Positions 26,656-33,666 of a stretch of DNA of 43,574 bases are shown in pieces. Numbering within the stretch: position 1 is the first letter of the stretch; each line of letters begins with the position of its first letter. The notes under the pieces were generated by a model, which saw nothing but the letters and a program-made list of their open reading frames with translations, was not told the origin of the DNA and searched no databases. The position numbers were made by a program, and so were the translations under genes. This stretch comes from Pseudomonas sp. (GTDB taxonomy: Bacteria > Pseudomonadota > Gammaproteobacteria > Pseudomonadales > Pseudomonadaceae), in assembly GCF_026224925.1 (NCBI RefSeq), contig NZ_JAMFRV010000107.1:1-43574 (forward strand). Reading direction: 5' to 3'.

Positions 26656-27719
26656 GCAGCGATGACTGGCAAGCCTTGGTAGACATCTGCCGGTTGACGC
26701 GTTGGATGGACGCGCAAGGTCTGGAAAACGGCCCAATCAAAGACCCAAAACGCTTGACCGGTGGCACGCAGAATCTGTTGCTGCACTTTCGGCGTGGCGA
26801 GCGTGAGTTCGTGCTGCGTCGACCGCCGTTGCACCCGCGTCAGGACGGCAGCAAAACCATCGCCCGAGAGGCGCGTGTTTTGGCGGCGCTGGCGGGGACG
26901 GGAGTGCCCCACGCCGGTTTGATTGCAGCCTGTGATGACACCGCTGTGCTTGGTGCCGGCTTTTACCTGATGCAACCGGTGGATGGCTTCAATGCTTCGG
27001 CGGGGATGCCCGAGTTACATGCCAGCGATCCGCAGGTTCGTCGCGAGATGGGCTTTTCAATGGTCGACGCCTTGTTGCGGCTAGGCGAAGTCGATTATCG
27101 GGCAGTGGGTCTGGATGATTTCGGCAAGCCCGAAGGGTTTCTCCAGCGTCAGGCGCCGCGTTGGTTGTCGCAACTGCGCAGCTATTCCGATTACCTCGGT
27201 TGGCCCGGTGCTGCCGGGTTGCCTGATGTCGAGGCAATTGGGCAATGGCTGGTGCAAAACTGCCCGACTCACAACACCCCCGGGATTTTGCATGGCGACT
27301 TTCACCTGTCGAATGTGATGTTCAGCAACAGCGGCCCGCAGTTGGCTGCGATCGTCGATTGGGAACTGGCAACCCTCGGCGATCCGCTGCTGGATCTTGG
27401 GTGGCTGGTGGTCAGTTGGCCAGAAGCCGACGGCCGTGGCGCGGGGACTATTCATGTGCAGCCGTGGGGCGGGTTTCCCAGCGCCGATGAGCTGATCGCC
27501 CGATATCGCGCCGCCACTCGCCGCGACCTGTCCGCGCTAGATTGGTACATCGTGCTCGCCGGCTTCAAGCTCGGCATCCTCCTTGAAGGCAGCTACGCCC
27601 GAGCCTGTGCCGGCAAGGCACCCATGGATGTCGGCCAGACCCATCACGCGTCGGCGTTGCGTCTGTTCGAGCGCGCGCACGCCACGCTTTCGCGCAACAA
27701 ACCGAACTCTCAGTGGTAA
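26652..27719 (+). CDS. APH-type phosphotransferase, ACAD10/11 kinase-domain/LvaA-like
   Basis: The 355-residue protein has the kinase fold of aminoglycoside/choline phosphotransferases: RLTGGTQNLLLHF as P-loop-like strand pair, FVLRRPPLH with the ATP-binding Lys replaced in position by Arg as in ACAD10-like kinases, the catalytic loop HGDFHLSN (Asp216, Asn221) and the metal-binding IVDWE (Asp236) followed by LGDPLLDLGW. The sequence follows the kinase half of ACAD10/ACAD11 rather than antibiotic-resistance enzymes. Likely role: ATP-dependent phosphorylation of a hydroxyacyl-CoA for the adjoining dehydrogenase-fold enzyme. The LvaB helper of P. putida is not apparent here. Overlap with the preceding gene is 4 bp. 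Confidence 0.88.
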   Translation: MSSDDWQALVDICRLTRWMDAQGLENGPIKDPKRLTGGTQNLLLHFRRGEREFVLRRPPLHPRQDGSKTIAREARVLAALAGTGVPHAGLIAACDDTAVLGAGFYLMQPVDGFNASAGMPELHASDPQVRREMGFSMVDALLRLGEVDYRAVGLDDFGKPEGFLQRQAPRWLSQLRSYSDYLGWPGAAGLPDVEAIGQWLVQNCPTHNTPGILHGDFHLSNVMFSNSGPQLAAIVDWELATLGDPLLDLGWLVVSWPEADGRGAGTIHVQPWGGFPSADELIARYRAATRRDLSALDWYIVLAGFKLGILLEGSYARACAGKAPMDVGQTHHASALRLFERAHATLSRNKPNSQW

Positions 27720-27739
27720 ACCTTGAAAGGAGCCTCGCA

Positions 27740-28510
27740 ATGGAAACCCGTTTGCAGCTACAAGGAAGGAAGATCATCGTCACCGGCGGTGCTCGCGGGA
27801 TTGGCGCCGCGGTTGTGAAAGCGTACGTCGACGAAGGTGCTTATGTGGTGAGCCTGGACATAGGCGAAAGCGCGGTGCCAACAGCGGAGCGGGGCGGTGG
27901 CTGGGCCAAAAGTTATGTGTGTGATATCTCCAGCCCCGAGTCGATCAACCAAGCCTTCGCCTGGGCCTCACAGCAATTGGGTGGCCTGGATGTGTTGGTG
28001 CACGCAGCTGGCATTGCCCCAAATGCCATGGCCCATGAAATCGAACTGGATGAATGGGAACGGGTGTTTGCGGTCAATACTCGCGGTACCTTCCTCACCA
28101 ATCGTGCTGCCTATGAACTGCTCAAGAGCCATGGCGGCCGCATCATCAACTTCGCCTCTGCGGCAGGGGTGGTGGGTCAGCCGGGTAAGGCACATTACGC
28201 GGCAAGCAAGGGCGCGGTATTGGCGTGGACCCGCACAGTGGCGCGGGAGTGGGGCGCAAAAGGTATTACCGTCAACGCTATTGCGCCGGCAATGTGGACG
28301 CCCATGTACGAGAACACCCGGGCCAGCATGTCGGCTGATCAACTCAAACAGCACGACGCCTTCATGGACGGGCAAATTCCCATCGGCGGTCGCTTGGGCG
28401 ATGCAGCACAGGATTTGGCCCCGGTACTGGTGTTTCTGGCGGGAGAGGGTTCGCGTTTCGTCACCGGCCAGACGCTGATGATTGACGGCGGGATGGTGAT
28501 GCTCAGCTAA
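27740..28510 (+). CDS. Short-chain dehydrogenase/reductase (operon B, SDR 2)
   Basis: The track starts at 27713 inside the kinase gene. The ATG at 27740, with GAAAGGAG upstream, gives a normal 256-residue SDR beginning METRLQLQGRK. It shows TGGARGIG (15-22), Asp40 after the second strand (NAD preference), HAAG, Asn113, Ser140, Tyr153 and Lys157 (HYAASKG), and IDGG at the C-terminus. It is the last enzyme of operon B. A 3-hydroxyacyl-CoA dehydrogenase role following the kinase/ACAD pair would fit the levulinate-like scheme, but other alcohols are equally possible. Confidence 0.9.
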   Translation: METRLQLQGRKIIVTGGARGIGAAVVKAYVDEGAYVVSLDIGESAVPTAERGGGWAKSYVCDISSPESINQAFAWASQQLGGLDVLVHAAGIAPNAMAHEIELDEWERVFAVNTRGTFLTNRAAYELLKSHGGRIINFASAAGVVGQPGKAHYAASKGAVLAWTRTVAREWGAKGITVNAIAPAMWTPMYENTRASMSADQLKQHDAFMDGQIPIGGRLGDAAQDLAPVLVFLAGEGSRFVTGQTLMIDGGMVMLS

Positions 28511-28585
28511 GGCGGCTGTAACCACTTCGCCTGGCTAACCGAAAATAGTCTGAACTTGCATCAAGGTGGGCTTCTCTACTGCTGT

Positions 28586-28608
28586 GTGTGCATTGCTTGC
28601 ACACTTTT
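28586..28608 (+). terminator. Hairpin with T-run between operon B and the small secreted-protein gene
   Basis: GTGTGCA-TTGCT-TGCACAC forms a perfect 7-bp stem followed by TTTT, 75 bp after the SDR stop. It resembles an intrinsic terminator for operon B. It ends only 14 nt before the next start codon, just ahead of its CGGAG ribosome-binding site, so it may instead attenuate or protect the transcript of that gene. Confidence 0.5.
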
Positions 28609-28622
28609 CGGAGATATGCCTA

Positions 28623-28973
28623 ATGAACAGGTTTAGCTTTTTACTTGTGAGTGTCGTTGTCTGCTTGCCGCTACTGGCAAACGCCGACGATTTACTTATG
28701 GATAAACACCTCAATGGCCTGAAGATCGACGCCGGGATGGAAGGTAACAGCGACAGCGGCGGCCAGAGCGCCAGTGGCGCCTTGCAGGCATTAAAACTTA
28801 CCAATAATGACTCGGTTGCGGTGATATGCATGCTCAAACCAGGCCCGGCCGAGTCAAGCGATGCACAGTCGCCACCGGCGGTCATGGCCCCAGGCGAATC
28901 GGCGACTTTGCGGGTTGAGGGTAAATACACCGGCGCACCGCTCAAGGCCAGTCTGGAGTGCCATAAGAAGTAA
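28623..28973 (+). CDS. Small periplasmic protein of unknown function
   Basis: The track begins at 28566; the ATG at 28623, with CGGAG upstream, opens a clear signal peptide (MNRFSFLLVSVVVCLPLLANA, then DD). The mature protein is about 95 residues. It has two cysteines (VICMLK and LECHKK) spaced to form one disulphide, and a short beta-rich, Ser/Gly-rich body (DSGGQSASGALQALKLTN). Small secreted proteins of this general type are common in Pseudomonas, but I do not recognise a characterised function. It lies behind operon B after a hairpin and converges on the TetR gene with an 8-bp gap. Confidence 0.72.
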   Translation: MNRFSFLLVSVVVCLPLLANADDLLMDKHLNGLKIDAGMEGNSDSGGQSASGALQALKLTNNDSVAVICMLKPGPAESSDAQSPPAVMAPGESATLRVEGKYTGAPLKASLECHKK

Positions 28974-28981
28974 CGATTGCG

Positions 28982-29581
28982 TTAGTTCGGTGCGCCCGCA
29001 GTGGGCAATAGGGCGCCGCTGATCATCTTCATCTGTAGTTCGACTGCCGCCGTCATCGACAGGTGCGGGCCGAACCAGTTGCCTGCATCGTTGAGCAGAG
29101 ATAGCAAGCACGGAACTAAGGTGTTGACCGGCACTGGCTTGAATACCTGGCGCTCGATGCCGTGATGCAAGATCGCGGTCAATCGTTGAGAGCACACGGC
29201 GCGCAGGTGTTGAATGCGCACTTGTTGCTCCTGTTCCAGGCATCGGAACTCCATGCGCGTCAGGCGTGCGCGTTGATCCTGACGGAGGGTGAAATGCAGG
29301 TGTGCGCGCACAAAAATGCCAAGGGCTTTGAGCGGGTCTGCCCCTAGGGGTTTGAAGGTGGGTAGGGCATGCAGTAGCTCGGTTTCATAGCTTTCGATCA
29401 GCTCAAACAGCAGCGCCTGTTTACTCTCGAAATGGTTGTACAGCGACCCCGCCTGCATCCCCACGGCCGATGCCAACTGACGCAAACTCACCGCCTGGAA
29501 ACCCTGCTCGACAAACAAACACAGCGCTACATTTCTGATGTGTTCGCGGGGGGACGTACAGATTCTTTCGGCGACGGACAT
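28982..29581 (-). CDS. TetR/AcrR-family regulator
   Basis: The track uses 29638; the ATG at 29581 (MSVAERICTSPREHIRNVA) fits the family better and gives 199 residues. The helix-turn-helix lies at about 13-58 (AVSLRQLASAVGMQAGSLYNHFESKQALLFELI). The ligand domain contains a segment typical of TetR proteins controlling fatty-acid or acyl-CoA pathways (EFRCLEQEQQVRI), though that is only a resemblance. It lies downstream of the oxidoreductase gene on the same strand with 188 bp between them, enough for its own promoter. A 14-bp palindrome 66-79 bp before its start is a candidate autoregulatory site. Confidence 0.9.
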   Translation of the reverse strand: MSVAERICTSPREHIRNVALCLFVEQGFQAVSLRQLASAVGMQAGSLYNHFESKQALLFELIESYETELLHALPTFKPLGADPLKALGIFVRAHLHFTLRQDQRARLTRMEFRCLEQEQQVRIQHLRAVCSQRLTAILHHGIERQVFKPVPVNTLVPCLLSLLNDAGNWFGPHLSMTAAVELQMKMISGALLPTAGAPN

Positions 29582-29646
29582 AAGATTGCTCTTTAGCAGA
29601 TCTGTGAAGCCGACGTGCTGGCGACGGCATAAACACACAAAGCTTC

Positions 29647-29660
29647 CCGAATGAATTCGG
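29647..29660. promoter_or_regulatory. 14-bp perfect palindrome upstream of the TetR gene
   Basis: CCGAAT-GA-ATTCGG is a perfect 6-2-6 dyad, 66-79 bp upstream of the TetR start codon, in the range expected for an operator overlapping the promoter. Next to it, GTCCCACA (29660-29667) and TGTGGGAC (29688-29695) form a second dyad with a 20-bp spacer. Confidence 0.45.
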
Positions 29661-29716
29661 TCCCACAGGTGGTAGTAGATCCCCTAATGTGGGACTGAGT
29701 CATTTGGGAGGCCGCC

Positions 29717-29746
29717 GGCGCGGCGTATCAGACAAGACGCCGCGCC
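29717..29746 (-). terminator. 10-bp GC-rich inverted repeat after the oxidoreductase gene
   Basis: GGCGCGGCGT-ATCAGACAAG-ACGCCGCGCC is a perfect 10-bp stem with a 10-nt loop, 24 bp past the stop codon of the minus-strand oxidoreductase gene. The position and stability suit a transcription terminator or a 3'-end stabilising hairpin. There is no T-run on the minus strand. Confidence 0.5.
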
Positions 29747-29769
29747 AACGCATTAGCTCCTAAAGAGGA

Positions 29770-32700
29770 TCAGAGCTGCATGACGTCGATCTTTGTTCCG
29801 GTCATTGGCGCTGCGTCTACAAACAATGCTTTACCGTGCCACTGATTCAGTAACGTCTCGCGTTTTGCCTGGGCATGCACCAAGTAGCGCTCTTTGACCG
29901 GGCCATAGCCGCGGACGGCATCAGGCAGTTCTGCGAGGCTTACGGCGAGTAAGTGATTGTCCTGACTCAGCTCCTTAAGGATCAGATCAAGCACGGCTTC
30001 GTAACTCTCCAGCCATTGGCGTTCGACCTTGCGCTCATGGGTGCGGCCAAACGGGTCAAGCCAAGTGTTACGAAGGAACTTCATTCGCGCCAGCAGCTTG
30101 AAGCCTTGGAGCATCCATGGGCCGTAGCTGCTTTTCTTCGGCTCCACACCGGCCTTGTTCAGCACGGGCGGGGCGAGGTGGAAGCGCAGGGCGAAATCTC
30201 CCTCGAAATTCGCTTCGATTTTCTTCAGGAATTCCCCGTCAGTGAACAACCGTGCCACTTCGTACTCATCTTTGATGGCCAGCACCTTAAAGTAATAGCG
30301 CGCCACGGCTTCGGTCAGCGGACCGGGCTTGCCCAGCAACAGGGACTCGGCCTTGCGGATCGCTTCGACGCGGCCCAGATAGCGTTGCGCGTATGCTTCG
30401 TTCTGATAGGTCCGCAGAACCTCCATGCGCCGGCGGATGCGCTGATCAAGGGTTTGAGACAGTTCACGGTCCGGGCTTTTTGCTTTTAAGCTTTCCAGAC
30501 GTGCCAGCAGACGCGGCAGGTCAACCGCCGCACGACGTCCCCAGAGAAATGCCATGCGGTTGAACTCAACGGCCGTACCGTTCAGCTCGATGGCCTGCAT
30601 CAGCGCCTCTTCACCCACCGGCAGCCAGCCCATTTGATAGGCATGGCCAAGCATGAAGGTGTTGGTGGCGATGGAGTCACCCATCAACGCGGTGGCGATA
30701 CGGCTGGCGTCGAGGAACAACGCGTGGTCGCTGCCGACGCTGTCGACGATCTGTTCGGCCATGCCCTGACTGTGGAAACGCGGGTCGGGGTTAGCCGTCA
30801 AGTCGCCGGTTTCTGCCTGTCGGGCGAAGGTGCGGACGAACGCACTGGTAATGCTCTGTTCACTGTTAATCAACGCATGGGTCACGCCATGCCGCAGCTT
30901 TGTCAGGGTTTCGGTATGGGCACTAACCACCAAGTCGCAGCCCAACAGCAGGCTGGTTTCGCCCTCGGCTATGCGTGGCGCGAAGAGCTGATCTTGGCGC
31001 TGGGCGATGCGGATGTGCGACCACACCGCGCCGCCTTTTTGGGCCATGCCGGCCATGTCCAGATTGAGCGCGCCTTTGCCCTCGATAAACGCCGCCATGC
31101 CCAACAATGCGCCGATGGTGACCACGCCGGTGCCGCCAACGCCGGTCACCAGGATGCTGCACGGCTCGTCCAGCGCCAAGGGCGTTGGAGTCGGCAGGTT
31201 CCACTTTTCTTCCGCGCTTTGCGCCAACGCCTTTGGTTTACGCAGGGTCCCGCCCTCGACGGTGACAAAGCTGGGGCAGAACCCGGTCAGGCAGGTAAAG
31301 TCCTTGTTGCACGACGACTGATCAATCTCGCGTTTGCGGCCAAACTCGGTTTCCACCGGCACCACCGACATGCAGTTCGATTTGCTGCTGCAATCGCCAC
31401 AGCCTTCGCACACGGCTTCATTGATCACTACCCGGCGGGCAGGATCGGCGAACTTGCCACGTTTACGCCGGCGGCGCTTTTCTGCTGCGCAGGTTTGGTC
31501 GTAGATCAACGCCGACACGCCGGCGAACTCACGTAGCTCCTGCTGAACCTCATCCATTAGGTCGCGGCGATAGACCGGCACGCCGGGGGCGAGGTCGTCG
31601 ATGTGCTGGTATTTTTCAGGTTCTTCACTGACCACCACAATCTTCAACACGCCTTCAGCGGCGAGCTGACGGCTGATCTGCGCCACGCTGAGGCTGCCGT
31701 CCACCGGTTGGCCGCCGGTCATGGCCACGGCGTCGTTGTACAGAATTTTATAAGTGATCGAGACCTTGGCCGCCACTGACGCACGGATTGCCAAAAGCCC
31801 CGAGTGGAAGTAGGTGCCATCGCCTAGGTTGGCGAATACATGGCGGGTTTCGGTAAAGGGTGATTGCCCGATCCAGGCCACGCCTTCGCCACCCATTTGG
31901 CTGAACGTCTGGGTCTGCGGATAAATCCAGGCGGCCATGTAATGGCAACCGATTCCCGCCAGCGCACGGCTGCCTTCAGGGACCTTGGTCGAGGTGTTGT
32001 GCGGGCAACCGGAGCAATAATGCGGCACTCGTTCCATCAAGTTGCCCAGCGGTTGGCAGGCTTGCAATTGGGCATCGAGCACGGCCAGACGCACCTGCAA
32101 CGGACCGCTTTGGCACACACGCAAAATACGACGCGCCAAGGCCCGGGCAATCTGCGCTGGGGTGAGTTCGCCAATCGCTGGCAGCAACCAGTCAGTGTGT
32201 GGCAGGCTCCATTCGCCTTTGTCGTCGAACTTACCGACGATGCGCGGGCGAACGTCCTCGCGCCAATTGTAGAGTTCCTCTTTAAGTTGGTACTCGATCA
32301 GGTGGCGTTTTTCTTCGACCACCACAATCTCTTCCAGACCCTCGGCGAACTGCCGGACGCCGTCGGCTTCCAGCGGCCAGATCATCCCGACTTTGTACAC
32401 GCGCAAGCCAATCTGGTTGGCCAAGGTTTCATCGATACCCAGGATGTTCAGCGCCTGACACACGTCCAGATATGACTTACCTGAGGTGATGATGCCGATC
32501 CGAGCCTTGGGCGAGTCGAGCACGATGCGGTCCAGGCGGTTGGCCTTGGCGTAGGCGAGGGCGGCATACAACTTGTGTTCCAACAGGCGTTTTTCTTGCG
32601 CCAGGGGCGGATCTGGCCAACGGATATTCAGGCCGCCTTCGGGTATCGGGAAATCCGGGATGATTGGCTGGACCCGTTGCGGGTCGAGGTCGACGATGGC

Positions 32701-33324
32701 TGCGCTTTCTACTGTGTCGGCCACGGCCTTTAGCGCCACCCAACAACCGGAATAGCGCGACATTGCCCAACCGTGTATGCCGAAATCCAGGTATTCCTGA
32801 ACCCCGGACGGCGCCAGTACCGGCATCATTACGGCTTTGAAAATATGCTCGGTCTGGTGTGGCAGCGACGAGCTCCGGGCGCCATGGTCATCACCGGCAA
32901 TGGCTAGCACACCACCGAAAGCCGAGGTCCCGGCGGCGTTCGCATGGCGAAACACGTCGCCGCAGCGGTCGACACCAGGTCCCTTGCCGTACCACATGCC
33001 AAACACGCCGTCGTACTTGGCGCCTTCGAAAATACTGACCTGTTGCGTGCCCCAGACCGAGGTGGCCGCGAGGTCTTCGTTGACACCCGGATGAAACACC
33101 GTGTGGTTCGCTTTCAAGTGGTCGCGCGCTTTCCACAACGCCTGATCGAAATTACCCAAGGGTGAGCCGCGATAACCTGAAATGAAACCGGCGGTATTCA
33201 GCCCGTTGGCCAAGTCACGCTGACGCTGCATCAAGGGCAAGCGGACCAGCGCTTGAATGCCGGTCAGCAGCACTTTGCCGTGCTGCTGTAGGTACTTGTC
33301 TTCCAGGGACGGAAGCTTACTCAT
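29770..33324 (-). CDS. Fused indolepyruvate/2-oxoacid:ferredoxin oxidoreductase (IorA-IorB type)
   Basis: The 1184-residue protein joins all domains of a 2-oxoacid oxidoreductase. It has an N-terminal pyrimidine-binding-like region (GFISGYRGSPLGNFD), a TPP-binding domain near 500-545 (GDGTYFHSG, NDAVAMTGGQ), a ferredoxin-like segment near 636-685 (CEGCGDCSSKSNC, CNKDFTCLTGFC), a gamma domain from about 725 (VTGVGGTGVVTIG) and a C-terminal DUF6537-like region. Such enzymes convert an aryl or branched 2-oxoacid plus CoA to acyl-CoA and CO2, passing electrons to ferredoxin. The length is normal for fused proteobacterial forms. It is divergent from the second DUF1302 gene. The 2-oxoacid used here is unknown; amino-acid-derived arylpyruvates are one possibility unrelated to the island. 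Confidence 0.92.
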   Translation of the reverse strand: MSKLPSLEDKYLQQHGKVLLTGIQALVRLPLMQRQRDLANGLNTAGFISGYRGSPLGNFDQALWKARDHLKANHTVFHPGVNEDLAATSVWGTQQVSIFEGAKYDGVFGMWYGKGPGVDRCGDVFRHANAAGTSAFGGVLAIAGDDHGARSSSLPHQTEHIFKAVMMPVLAPSGVQEYLDFGIHGWAMSRYSGCWVALKAVADTVESAAIVDLDPQRVQPIIPDFPIPEGGLNIRWPDPPLAQEKRLLEHKLYAALAYAKANRLDRIVLDSPKARIGIITSGKSYLDVCQALNILGIDETLANQIGLRVYKVGMIWPLEADGVRQFAEGLEEIVVVEEKRHLIEYQLKEELYNWREDVRPRIVGKFDDKGEWSLPHTDWLLPAIGELTPAQIARALARRILRVCQSGPLQVRLAVLDAQLQACQPLGNLMERVPHYCSGCPHNTSTKVPEGSRALAGIGCHYMAAWIYPQTQTFSQMGGEGVAWIGQSPFTETRHVFANLGDGTYFHSGLLAIRASVAAKVSITYKILYNDAVAMTGGQPVDGSLSVAQISRQLAAEGVLKIVVVSEEPEKYQHIDDLAPGVPVYRRDLMDEVQQELREFAGVSALIYDQTCAAEKRRRRKRGKFADPARRVVINEAVCEGCGDCSSKSNCMSVVPVETEFGRKREIDQSSCNKDFTCLTGFCPSFVTVEGGTLRKPKALAQSAEEKWNLPTPTPLALDEPCSILVTGVGGTGVVTIGALLGMAAFIEGKGALNLDMAGMAQKGGAVWSHIRIAQRQDQLFAPRIAEGETSLLLGCDLVVSAHTETLTKLRHGVTHALINSEQSITSAFVRTFARQAETGDLTANPDPRFHSQGMAEQIVDSVGSDHALFLDASRIATALMGDSIATNTFMLGHAYQMGWLPVGEEALMQAIELNGTAVEFNRMAFLWGRRAAVDLPRLLARLESLKAKSPDRELSQTLDQRIRRRMEVLRTYQNEAYAQRYLGRVEAIRKAESLLLGKPGPLTEAVARYYFKVLAIKDEYEVARLFTDGEFLKKIEANFEGDFALRFHLAPPVLNKAGVEPKKSSYGPWMLQGFKLLARMKFLRNTWLDPFGRTHERKVERQWLESYEAVLDLILKELSQDNHLLAVSLAELPDAVRGYGPVKERYLVHAQAKRETLLNQWHGKALFVDAAPMTGTKIDVMQL

Positions 33325-33666
33325 CGGGCGTTCTCCAGGCTTATTTTGGCGTGCGTCCGCAGGGAGAAAACCGGCGCACTTGTTATGGGCCTGAGTCTAG
33401 ATCGGAGTCCCGTCATCGTAAAATCACAAATTTACGGGAGCGGTATTTGCTAAACAGATAGCTGCTTCGGATCACGGATGATCACTTCGCCCTCTGTTTG
33501 CGAGCCTTTGTATTTCATCGATAGCGACGTGCACTTGGGCAATAGCCTCAATCGTTGTCCGCTGTTACCCCGTCGCGTCTACTCCAGCCAGTCGTTCACC
33601 CATGGTGGACGCGCCATCTGAAAGTCAGCTGAACAATAAAAACAATGGGCATGACGGAGTGGATCG
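33325..33666. promoter_or_regulatory. 342-bp divergent control region with a CGTAAA/TTTACG dyad
   Basis: There is no convincing gene between the oxidoreductase (minus) and DUF1302 copy 2 (plus). A 6-8-6 dyad, CGTAAA-ATCACAAA-TTTACG, occupies 33417-33436 and is framed by CCCGT/ACGGG. It lies about 93 bp from the oxidoreductase start, a position suited to a shared operator. The 200 bp nearer DUF1302 show no structure that I can name. Confidence 0.35.

Noticed and set aside
26652-27719. Aminoglycoside-resistance phosphotransferase
   Set aside because: The family fold is shared, but the sequence follows ACAD10/11-type kinases and it is coupled to an acyl-CoA dehydrogenase gene, not to resistance or mobile elements.
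30634-31536. 300-residue plus-strand ORF inside the oxidoreductase gene
   Set aside because: Antisense shadow; low-complexity His/Ala/Gly-rich translation without motifs.
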